Positions 1-9,700 of a DNA stretch of 64,000 bases are shown piece by piece; positions within the stretch are counted from its first letter, which is position 1, and every line of letters begins with the position of its first letter. The DNA comes from Littorina saxatilis (Eukaryota > Mollusca > Gastropoda > Littorinimorpha > Littorinidae), in assembly GCF_037325665.1 (NCBI RefSeq), contig NC_090249.1, forward strand, positions 60,316,267 through 60,380,266. Direction: 5' to 3'. The translations under genes and the position numbers were made by a program. The notes beneath the pieces were generated by a model. The model was not told the origin of the DNA and searched no databases. It worked only from the letters and a program-made list of their open reading frames with translations.

Positions 1-28
1 TGTACATACCAAAGCAGAGACAACTCAC

Positions 29-199
29 TGATATCCAGGGCGGTCAGGTCAGCGTCCTCCGCCGTGTCAAAGACGTATTCCATGCAGCTGGTGAACTTCT
101 TGAAGGTGGGGCTGTCCATCAGCTCCTCACTGCTGAGCGTGGGCACCATGCTGCGTCGCTGTCGCTGCCGCTGCTTCTCCTTCTTCCTCTTCCGCGCCA
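29..199 (-). CDS. NIPBL: NIPBL exon (motif before HEAT repeats)
   Basis: Codes the basic run and the SEELMDSPTFKKFTS motif. The acceptor is at 200-201 and the donor GTGAGT abuts position 29, both read on the minus strand. It starts with 2 nt and ends with 1 nt of split codons. Confidence 0.88.
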
Positions 200-3100
200 C
201 TGGAAGGCACAAACAGCTTAACACAATCTCTCTTTAGGCCAACAATAAAAAGTTCCTTGATTCTGATTCCCTGACTGACCCTATTTTTCCTCCTGAACCT
301 CAACTCTTTAGACCTTTCAAACAGTATTTTTTTTTACTAAAGAGGACAATTTTAATTGGGGGGGGCTTATCACAGCCATTTACCACTTACTGGTCACTTA
401 TCTTAAAGAATCAACATTAGAAAGGTTATGAAAACTCTGCATGAACATTTTAAAAGCACCATTAGCATGGGAATGTAATTTTTCTTCCGTTCAAATCTTG
501 ATTTTTTTCCCTTTCCACCCTGCTGCCTTACCAGGATGCTTCTCAACCTTTCCATAACTAAGGCAACAGAGATGCATTTGGAATTGGTGTTACAAACCAG
601 AAATATAGAAAGGCAACACTAAAGGTAACACAATAAATAACTCTATCAACTTTCGATTATCTTTCACATTTCTGGTACTGCAGGGTAGCAACTCAATCTA
701 AACTGAACCAATACTCACAGTATGTTTCTTCATCTTCTTCCTCCATTTCAACAAACTCTGATGACTCTTCGTCACTCTCCTCAAAATACTGACTTTTCCT
801 CTTGCCTGAAAACATAAACAAATCCATGACTAACCCTAAACAGAACCTCATAACAACACCTATCTAATTGATCATTTTAATAGTTGAAGTCTTAGAAACA
901 ATTATGCCAGACTAGAATTCTAATTGCACAGTAAATAAACAATGGATTCTGGAAAATATCTCATGAAGAGTCTAAGCACCTTTATCTCACAATAATCATA
1001 CCATGGGAAACAACAACAAATCTTCACTTTAAATCTGTTTTGCTGGTTTGGCAAATATAGTTAACTTGCACAGACTGCTATTGTAATTCAATGAAATCGT
1101 GGACAAAAAAATGAGACTGACCTCCCCTTCCCCTGTCTGCCCTCCTTTTTGGTGCCTGGAATGACATGCTGCCTGCCTCCGCCATGATGCTGTAGCCAGG
1201 TTCGTCACGGGAACGCTTCCGCTTCCGAGATTCATTATCACAGACTGCTTTCACTGAAAAATAACAAACAGAAGCTAGTTAGTTCTCATCTCAGAAAAAC
1301 AAAAAAGCACAGTACTAGTGTAGGTTACTTAGACAGAGCCTAACTAACCATACAAACAGAAACATTTGTACTTTAAAAAAAAAATTTTAATCCATAAAAG
1401 CCAGATAAAACATGTATCTCCGTTACATGACGTGCATCACAGATCATGTTACAGGACTTTCAAATGTGGGTACTACATGTAGTATTCTGAACCAGTGTAT
1501 ATCCAAAAACACAAGTCTTGGCTATTCCAGATTTTGTTGGTACTGCAGTGGTACCTGTGTTGTCTGGCCCCTCCGATGAGAGGACACCTCTTAAAAGGAC
1601 ACATCCTGGGTTCCTTCTGTCTATTATCTGGACCAAAATACACCTGTCAGGACAGGCCACCTGCACTGTAGGGACACTTTTAGCTGGTCCCAAGGTGTCC
1701 TTTCATCACAGGTACCACTGTATCTGTATTGTCTTTGGTACTGTGCAATGTAAATCCCTTAAATACACTCACAGAGTGAGCAAGAAAACAAAGAGTCAGT
1801 TGTTACCTGTGCCACCTGAGGCAATTGATTTGAGGGTCTGAAACAAAAGAAACAAAATCTTATAAAACATACACGTCTACTCCAACATCTTATCAAACAT
1901 ACACGTCTACTCCAACATCTTATAAAACATACACGTCTACTCCAACATCTTATAAAACATACACGTCTACTCCAACATCTTATCAAACATACACGTCTAC
2001 TAAAACATACACGTCTACTCCAACATCTTATCAAACATACACGTCTACTCCAACATCTTATCAAACATACACGTCTACTCCAACATCTTATAAAACATAC
2101 ACGTCTACTCCAACATCTTATCAAACATACACGTCTACTCCAACATCTTATCAAACATACACGTCTACTCCAACATCTTATAAAACATACACGTCTACTC
2201 CAACATCTTATAAAACATACACGTCTACTCCAACATCTTATCAAACATACACGTCTACTCCAACATCTTATCAAACATACACGTCTACTCCAACATCTTA
2301 TCAAACATACACGTCTACTCCAACATCTTATCAAACATACACGTCTACTCCAACATCTTATAAAACATACACGTCTACTCCAACATCTTATAAAACATAC
2401 ACGTCTACTCCAACATCTTATCAAACATACACGTCTACTCCAACATCTTATAAAACATACACGTCTACTCCAACATCTTATAAAACATACACGTCTACTC
2501 CAACATCTTATAAAACATACACGTCTACTCCAACATCTTATCAAACATACACGTCTACTCCAAAAAATGATCTTGCAGACACGCATGTAGATAAAAGGCA
2601 TTTTATAATAATTTAAAAAGTCAATTCATAGCTTACATTAGATCTACAAATTATGCTTTGCAATTCAGAATACAACAGTGTGTTTTAGATTATATTTTCC
2701 CCAGATGATCAAGGGACCCTAAAAGCAATGCTAGTGCTACTCACCAAATGCAACGAAATGTTCACCATAGTGAGGAATGATCTCGTCTTTGGTAATCCAA
2801 ATTGTAATTGTGGCATAGTCATAATGTTTGCAAAATGTAACTAAGGCCAAAAAGAAAACAAAGGTCTGTTTACGGTAACCCGACCGACCCTATTTTTTTC
2901 GCGCGACCCTAGACTTTTTTTTGGCATTTGGGAAAAAAAAATAAAATAAAAATCTTTTGGTTTTTTTTGCAAAATAACGTAAAAATAGGGTTTTTTGGGG
3001 GAAAAAATAAAAAAAAAAAAATAAAAAATCCCGACCTACCGACCCTATTTTTTTGGCCTATGTTACCGTAAACAGACCTTTTTTTTTTTTTGGCCTAATA

Positions 3101-6100
3101 ATATTGATGAACCATGCTGGGACACAGCGGCAGCAGGCACAAGTACAGGCCCATGAATTAGATTCAGAATATAACTCAGAAATAGAATTAAATTGCATTT
3201 CTCTTTTCAGCAGTGCTTTCAACTTTCTCTATAAATATTAGTCATAGAAGCCTGCAAGAACACCATGTCTAAGTGATTTAAATTTGAACACGCATAAAGC
3301 TTCTTTCTGTTTCTGTTTATTTTTCTATTCATGTATTAAAATTTCAGTTTTTTGGTTTCAAGCCTGAAAACAAAAATCAACAATGTGCTACCAGACCTGG
3401 GAACCCCTGTTTTGTACTTTGAGTATTCTCAAACAAACTTGGTGTTTTTGCAGAAAAATAAGCGTACTTCATACAGCATTTGAACATCCATGATTCAAAC
3501 ATGCTTCACACGCGCCCGTCGCACCATTATTTAAGTTTACCAATACTACATTTAAAACAAATGCTTCTTTCAATGTTTACTGACAAAAACTGTAATCATG
3601 TGTCAAAATAGTGGATCAGCTTCGGGATGCGCTCGTGAAGAAAGGTAGTCTGGGAATTTCTCTCGCCGTATTTTTCCCACTGATCATGCTGATCGTATTC
3701 TGGACTATCATGCGCAGAAAATACGACGAAATCATATGGGTTCCTAGGTCTCACCAAAAAACATTTCTCATTTTGCTCAGACCTTCCTGGCCAATTTTAT
3801 TTATTTATTAAGGAGATTTCTATAGCGCATAACTAAAAGCACTATTGGTGGGTCAAGGGAAAAAACATAAACACACAAACCAAAAAATAACAAAACCAAT
3901 TAAAAATTCTCTTTTACACCCATGCAAAACTTTGTGAACTGGATTGAACCAACATTCCATGCCAAAATGAAGACTGAATCAGGATAAGTTAATTATTTTC
4001 ATGCTTGTCACTTGTTAAAGAATTTTCAACAAACAAGAACTGATTTAGAAAAAACTCCAGCTGTTCAGCAAAAAAACAGTGGATACTGTTTACCTTTACC
4101 TTGCGACCACGTGATAGTGATACTTTATTATTATCTCCTGAATCCTTACAATTTACAGAGGCAATTTTCTGTAAGCATGAAAAAGAAAAACATTCATCAC
4201 ACAAAAACTTTCATACGTTTGATGTGCATTGATATGCCAGCTACGAAAGGAGGCTGCAAGCAACGTTTAGCGATTGCGATTATTAAAAAGTTGTTGACTT
4301 GAAGGTAAACCATGCAGTAAAGAGTATACACACTCAGAACTTACAAAATACAGTCCACACATGCACAATGAAACAGAAGACGAACAACGCACACAAAATG
4401 AAAGCAGAGCTAGATACAGTTTCCACACACATTGAAGCATTCAGGACTATATGACCCCACCACTTAGTAACAAAATACAGTGCACAATGAAAAAGATCAC
4501 AACAGTAAAGTGGGACGGGAATATAACAGAACGTGACATTTTGTAGGGACTGTAAATGTACAGACCTGCCTACCCCCCCAAAGGTAAATTAGGGAGATCC
4601 TCCAAAGCTGGCCGGGGTCCAGGGGCCTCCAAGGCCCCGGTGGGGTCCAGGGGCAACGCCCTGGTGGGGGGTTCAGGGGGGCGAAGCCCCCCGACCGAAA
4701 ATGGTTTTAAGGATTTATAAAGTGTATTTTGAGGCCTTTCCTAACACCAAATAAATGGGATATGCCTTTTTGAAAAGCTATGAAAAGTACAATAAAACTA
4801 TAACAGAGCTTGGTTTTCTTTGAGAAGACAGCTCATATGACTGGCCTGGCAGTTGTAATCACATCTACATCAAGTGATTTGGTCATTGTTTACTTACATT
4901 CTCATTCATTTCACTGAAGAAGGGCGTGGCCCGAAAGTCTTTGGAACTTGGTGTTTACTGTGTTTTTTTCTAATTAATCTACATCAAGTGTATGTATTAA
5001 GCAATGGCTTGAAAAAGACAGCATGGGACAGGCAGATAAAATATGTGAACATATTTTAGTGACTTTTCACTCCAGGAAAACCCAATTCATACAGATGAAA
5101 ACAAGGTCATTCAAGAAATATATGACTAGATTTATTTTGCCAGCTCTTGGATTCAAAATGAATACATTTACTCTCAACAGGGCCATATTTCACAGAGAAG
5201 AAAAAGTAATACTGATTGGTGCAGGTGAGAACAAACGTAAGGAATTCAATACCGGTGGCAGACGCCGCAATGAGCAAAATGGGGGCCTTTCGTAGACTTC
5301 TCCATGTTTTCCAACTTATAGTACTCGTCTTTCCACTTCTGCATGTATTTCTTCGATTTCACTTTCTGCTGATGCTCAAATGGTGCTGTCGATTCGTCGT
5401 CTGTCTCATGCAGACGTTTCTCAGCTTCTTTACCCGCCATCGCGACAATCCGCGTCAACAGAGCTTCGCAAGTCAAGCTTAGCGATTGGTCGTTGTATCT
5501 GAGTAAACCAATCATAACAGCCGAAGCAAAAACGCTTGGCGGCACCGGAAGCTGTACTCAGCCCAGGCGTCTAAAAGCCCAAACCATGTACAACACGGAA
5601 CAAATTTCGTTTTTGTTTTTTTACAGGATTCATTGATGAAATCGGGAGAATTCAAAGTCTAATCGGGAGGTCGGAAGTAACAGACATAAATCGGGAGTCT
5701 CCCGAATTTTTCGGGAGAGTAGGCAGGTCTGAATGTATTATACTCAAGCACACACACATAATAACAGAACCAAGACAAAACAAGCAGTGAGTGAAGTGAC
5801 CAAATAAAACCCAGAAATCAACGAAAAGAGCCCCCCCAAAACGGAGTATGGCTGCCTAAATATAGGGGTAAAAACGGTCGTACACGTAAAAGCCGTGGGA
5901 GTTTCAGCCATGAACAAAGGAGAAAAAGAATGTAAAGGACTCACTGCAGGATCCAGCATTTCCAGCATGACAACAGGTCCTCTGGGTTTCTTCTGGTTGT
6001 GAGACACACTTTCCTGAGGCGTGGAGTGGCTCAGCCTGCCTCTGCTCTCTTGCACAATGTTCTCTAACACTACCCGTGGTTCAGCCATGGCAACACGAGC

Positions 6101-6160
6101 ACCTAACAACCCAGCACCACCATCGCGACTCTGCGCCGCACTGTCTCTGTCCGTGGCGTG
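29..6160 (-). CDS. NIPBL: Nipped-B/NIPBL (SCC2) cohesin-loading factor, partial: five internal exons
   Basis: NIPBL/Scc2 loads the cohesin ring onto chromatin in the nucleus. Coding exons in transcript order: 5945..6160 (open into the gap), 1807..1837, 1122..1253, 719..805, 29..199; phases agree at every junction and all introns are GT-AG. The joined translation has PRGPVVMLEMLDP (NIPBL has KPVVVLQKLSLDD at this place), then a basic KRKRS stretch, an acidic serine-rich stretch (EESDEESSEF), a lysine/arginine run (LARKRKKEKQ) and SEELMDSPTFKKFTS followed by VFDTAEDADLTALD. The last part closely matches human EEMMDSSTFKRFTAS and ILDNLEDMDFTAFG, just before the HEAT-repeat region. Only this linker region is present; the N-terminus lies beyond the gap and the HEAT repeats lie left of the window. 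Identification rests on remembered human NIPBL; no other family with this order of motifs is known to me. Confidence 0.87.
200..718. other. NIPBL intron, no element seen
   Basis: AT-rich intron with short homopolymer runs. I see no gene or repeat in it. Confidence 0.7.
719..805 (-). CDS. NIPBL: NIPBL exon (acidic Ser-rich linker)
   Basis: 87 nt coding KRKSQYFEESDEESSEF and following acidic residues. Donor GTGAGT; phase matches both neighbouring exons. Confidence 0.85.
806..1121. other. NIPBL intron, no element seen
   Basis: A 316-bp AT-rich intron between two NIPBL exons with no recognisable feature. Confidence 0.7.
1122..1253 (-). CDS. NIPBL: NIPBL exon (basic linker)
   Basis: 132 nt coding ESRKRKRSRDEPGYSIMAEA and a second basic patch. 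Acceptor TTTTCAG and donor GTCAGT on the minus strand. Confidence 0.82.
1541..1722. mobile_element. Short TIR element, CAGTGGTACC family (Tc1/mariner-like MITE)
   Basis: About 180 bp bounded by inverted CAGTGGTACC / GGTACCACTG ends next to TA dinucleotides, with matching AGGACACCT / AGGTGTCC subterminal repeats. The end sequence recalls pogo/Tigger-type MITEs. It is non-coding; the open frames across it are incidental. Confidence 0.6.
1807..1837 (-). CDS. NIPBL: NIPBL micro-exon, 31 nt
   Basis: Reads TLKSIASGGT plus one nucleotide. It has a strong pyrimidine-rich acceptor ending TTTGTTTCAG and a GTAACA donor. Phase 0 in and phase 1 out fit the flanking exons. A 30-bp minisatellite begins about 20 nt upstream of its acceptor. 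Confidence 0.75.
1857..2563. repeat. 30-bp minisatellite, about 23 copies
   Basis: The unit contains AACATACACGTCTACTCCAA, with a single variable C/A site alternating between copies and one short irregular copy near 2000. It lies in the NIPBL intron and ends close to the acceptor of the 31-nt exon. Because 30 is divisible by 3 it creates a long repetitive open frame on the minus strand that has no exon character. Confidence 0.95.
2742..2842 (-). other. Possible orphan exon fragment (unassigned)
   Basis: On the minus strand an open segment reads YDYATITIWITKDEIIPHYG then EHFVAF, followed by a GTGAGT donor and preceded by an AG formed by the end of a MITE. It is unusually protein-like, but its phase would put a stop into the next NIPBL exons, so it does not belong to that transcript in this frame. 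I do not recognise the family. It may be a fragment of another gene cut by the MITE. Confidence 0.25.
2843..3098. mobile_element. MITE, GGTCTGTTTACGGTAAC family, copy A
   Basis: The inverted ends GGTCTGTTTACGGTAAC (from 2863) and GTTACCGTAAACAGACC (to 3078) lie inside A/T-rich tails ending in TAGGCC / GGCCTA. The interior is A/T homopolymers with paired CGACCGACCCTA / CCTACCGACCCTA motifs. It has no coding capacity. At least five more copies lie in this window. Confidence 0.85.
3611..3811 (+). other. Small open frame with one predicted membrane helix (unassigned)
   Basis: The frame reads VDQLRDALVKKGSLGISLAV then FFPLIMLIVFWTIMRRKYDE, a convincing single-pass membrane segment flanked by charges. 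It starts at GTG with no in-frame ATG nearby and lacks a clean donor at its end. It could be an exon of a nested gene or a chance frame. I do not recognise it. Confidence 0.2.
4561..5731 (-). mobile_element. DNA transposon, CAGACCTGCCTAC ends, 6-bp target duplication
   Basis: Inverted ends CAGACCTGCCTAC / GTAGGCAGGTCTG are flanked by AATGTA on both sides (4555-4560 and 5732-5737). Subterminal repeats built on TCGGGAG (right) and GGGGTCCAGGGGC (left) are present. On the minus strand near the right end lies a frame (5246..5545) with KKYMQKWKDEYYKLENMEKS followed by a CxxC pair, resembling the start of a BED-type zinc finger. It is far too short for a full transposase, so the copy is non-autonomous. 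It shares its architecture with 29078..30217. Confidence 0.75.
5740..5935 (+). mobile_element. SINE tail fragment
   Basis: Carries the tail shared by several SINEs in this window (GTATGGCTGCCTAAAT, GGGGTAAAAACGGTCGTACA, GGGAGTTTCAGCC) without a tRNA-like head. Truncated copy in the NIPBL intron. Confidence 0.65.
5945..6160 (-). CDS. NIPBL: NIPBL exon, truncated by assembly gap
   Basis: Open in one frame from the gap edge to the GTGAGT donor. Codes MAEPRVVLENIVQE and PRGPVVMLEMLDPA. The internal ATG is unlikely to be the true start because the frame stays open into the gap and NIPBL has a long N-terminal part. Confidence 0.8.
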
Positions 6161-6360
6161 NNNNNNNNNNNNNNNNNNNNNNNNNNNNNNNNNNNNNNNN
6201 NNNNNNNNNNNNNNNNNNNNNNNNNNNNNNNNNNNNNNNNNNNNNNNNNNNNNNNNNNNNNNNNNNNNNNNNNNNNNNNNNNNNNNNNNNNNNNNNNNNN
6301 NNNNNNNNNNNNNNNNNNNNNNNNNNNNNNNNNNNNNNNNNNNNNNNNNNNNNNNNNNNN
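6161..6360. other. Assembly gap, 200 N
   Basis: Exactly 200 unknown bases. It interrupts a NIPBL exon on the left, and the start of the SCP2 gene is missing on its right side. The true size of the gap, and whether the two sides belong together, cannot be told from the sequence. Confidence 1.
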
Positions 6361-6690
6361 TTTCATACTGCTCCATATGTGTACTGTGCACTGGACTGTG
6401 TGCTGGCTATTTTAGGTTTAGACAGTTTTATTCAGATAATTACATATAACAATGCTGCATACAATCAATTAAATAAATGGAGCAGAACAAGCTAAGCTTA
6501 TAAGCGTGCTCTTAAAAGCTATATAATATTTGATTATATATAAAATATTGTGCTGACTATTGGCTATGAAAAAATTAATCTTGGACCCCTTACGCGAAAG
6601 TTATCACACCATAATGAAATGAGTGTGTGTTCCAAAGCCTCTGTTTTGTATGTCTCAGGGTCTGTGCTTGTTTCTTGCTGTGTTTCATAG
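6361..6690. other. Sequence upstream of first visible SCP2 exon
   Basis: AT-rich; presumably SCP2 intron, because the exon at 6691 begins inside a codon. I see no SCP2 or NIPBL exon here. Confidence 0.5.
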
Positions 6691-6755
6691 GTACTGCTGA
6701 CTGTGTCATGGCCATCGGCTTTGAGAAGATGGAGAGAGGTCCCCTGGAGGCAAAG
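6691..6755 (+). CDS. SCP2: SCP2 exon: thiolase AIGFEKM segment
   Basis: [20 protein letters not shown]; human has ECVLALGFEKM. Acceptor TTTCATAG, donor GTAGTC. It begins with the last 2 nt of a split codon, so an upstream exon must exist. Confidence 0.93.
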
Positions 6756-9700
6756 GTAGTCTGCAGTTTTTGTGAATATGTTCTTTGGTAAAAATATCTG
6801 TCCTAATACCATTCCAGCAGTAAAATAAATGTGTCAGTTGAAAGATACACTTCAGAGACTGTTTGAAGAAAGAAAGAGAATGGAGGGGGGGGTGTTCAGT
6901 CTTGAGTGCATGTTTGACGAAATGGTGGCTACCATCTATGTAAAGGCAATTTTGTATGATTACAATCATCAGAAACAAGTTTGATAAATGTTTTATCTTT
7001 GACCGTGCAGTACGATGACAGAACCAACCCCATGGACAAACATGTGGAGGTGATGGCAAACCTGCGAGGGTTCGAACCCAGTCCTGTCACCGCCCAGCTC
7101 TTTGGCAATGCCGCCAAAGAACATATGGAAAAATACGGTATGTGATGACTTTCCTTTGTGACGCTGTGTTCATGACAAAATGAGTTGGTTTTCCAGGGAG
7201 GATCAATGGTAAATGTTGTGTACTTGTAGATGTATCCTATCATTTCTGTTTGCCATGTTTGAAGCACTAAATGTTGTGTACTTGTAGATGTATCCCATCA
7301 TTTCTTTTTGCCATGTTTGAAGCACTAAATGTTGTGTACTTGTAGATGTATCCCATCATTTCTTTTTGCTATGTTTGATGCACTAAATGTTGTGTACTTG
7401 TAGATGTATCCCATCATTTCTTTTTGCCATGTTTGAAGCACTAAATGTTGTGTACTTGTAGATGTATCCCATCATTTCTTTTTGCCATGTTTGAAGCACT
7501 AAATGTTGTGTACTTGTAGATGTATCCCATCATTTCTTTTTGCTATGTTTGATGCACTAAATGTTGTGTACTTGTAGATGTATCCCATCATTTCTTTTTG
7601 CTATGTTTGATGCACTAAATGTTGTGTACTTGTAGATGTATCCCATCATTTCTTTTTGCTATGTTTGATGCACTAAATGTTGTGTACTTGTAGATGTATC
7701 CCATCATTTCTTTTTGCTATGTTTGATGCACTAAATGTTGTGTACTTGTAGATGTATCCTATCATTTCTGTTTGCCATGTTTGAAGCACTAAATGTTGTG
7801 TACTTGTAGATGTATCCCATCATTTCTTTTTGCCATGTTTGAAGCACTCGAGTACCACTGTAAAATGAATATGGGACTGATATATAGAGAACTAGATGAT
7901 TACCCGCTTCGCCGGGAAGAAGTAGAGCCGAATACCAGGCTGTGCCTGGGACCGGCTTGGCCGGGTGTACGCCGGCTTTGCCGGCTCACGAAGGAAAGGA
8001 GATAAACGCGCAAAACACCGGAGACCTTCTAAAAATAGTAACGTGCAGTGACCTTCTAAAAATAGTAACGTAGTAACGGGAATATGGATTGACGCCACAC
8101 GGAGGAAGGGAGATAATCGCGGCTGAAAACACTGGAGAAGATAAGGAAGAGTTACTGGTAGTGGATCCCGACAACACAAAAACAAAAAAATCGGTTCAGC
8201 AGCACGTGTTGAAATATCTCATCGATGAGGTTGTGTCCGGGGTGTAGCTGAATACGGTGTCCAAATTTGAAAAAGATCCACCGAGAACTTTGGCCGTGCA
8301 TCGCGGACAGACAGACAGACAGACAGACAGACACTAGTCGTATATATATATATATATAGATACTACATGGCTTGCTGTGTCGTACCAGATTTACACGAGT
8401 TGTTTTTTTAAATATTGAACTGCGAGCGAAAGCGAGCTGTTCACTATTTGAAAAAGCAACGAGTGTAAATCTGGTACGACACAGCAAGCCATGTAGTATT
8501 CTGTTTATCCTACATACTGTACTTACGTGTATTTTACTGAAAATGTCTTGCAGACGAGGCAGCGAAATTGAAGACGCTTGTTTTGGAACCTCGATCTCTT
8601 CTAAAGCCTCGTGCAATCTATTACGTCAAAGCAAAGAAACACCACTCTGAAAGTGTGGCGTGACGTGTTAGTTCTAACAATTCATCGAGGGTAATTAGCG
8701 AGCGCAATTTTTGAGTCACTTGAGAAAAAGTGACTCTATGTAATCGGTCAGTGTTAGTCTGTCCGGCCGGCCGTCCGTAGACACCACCTTAACGTTGGAC
8801 TTTTCTCGGAAACTATCAAAGCGATCGGGCTCATATTTTGTTTAGTCGTGACCTCCAATGACCTCTACACTTTAACGATGGTTTCGTTGACCTTTGACCT
8901 TTTTCAAGGTCACAGGTCAGCGTCAAAGGAAAAATTAGACATTTTATATCTTTGACAAAGTTCATCGGATGTGATTGAAACTTTGTAGGATTATTCTTTA
9001 CATCAAAGTATTTACATCTGTAGCCTTTTACGAACGTTATCAGAAAAACAAGGGAGATAACTAGCCTTTTCTGTTCGGCAACACACAACTTAACGTTGGG
9101 CTTTTCTCGGAAACTATAAAAGTGACCGGGCTCAAATTTTATGTGAACGTGACTCATTGTGTTGTGAATAGCAATTTCTTCCTGTCCATCTGATGCCTCA
9201 TATAATATTCAGAACTGCGAAAGTGACTCGATCGAGCGTTTGCTCTTCTTGTTGTTTCTATAATGACGTTTGTCTCGGTGACTTTGGCATCATAAGCAGT
9301 GGAAAAACAGGTCCCTGTCAGACTTGCTTGACATGACCTCATTTACATGATATATACACGTGTGATTTGAACGATTATTATCTCACGGGTGTCTCTCTCA
9401 CGTATGTAGGATAAAATTCTGTGGTGGATGGCTTTCTGTAGATTGAGTTTCTGTTCTTTGGTGGTTAGTTTTTTATTATGAAAATATACACTTACAAGTT
9501 ACATTTACTGTATCTGCAGTTGTCATGCGTCATATGAACTCATGACTGTTTTTCTGTACTTCCACAGGCAGCACGAAAGATCACTTGGTCAAGATTGCGT
9601 ACAAGAACCACAAACATTCCACAAACAATCCGTAAGTTTATCTTTGTTGTTTTTCCTCAGATGTAGAGGAAAACCTGTCTTAGAAGACATGTTGTAAGCT

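Noticed and set aside
1759-2601. 280-codon minus-strand open frame of CWSRRVC-type repeats
   Set aside because: Produced by a 30-bp minisatellite with no stop; no start context or family, and it runs across a NIPBL exon in another frame.
5744-6495. Open frames crossing the N gap
   Set aside because: Only the minus-strand NIPBL frame up to the gap edge is supported; the rest is unknown sequence translated as X.
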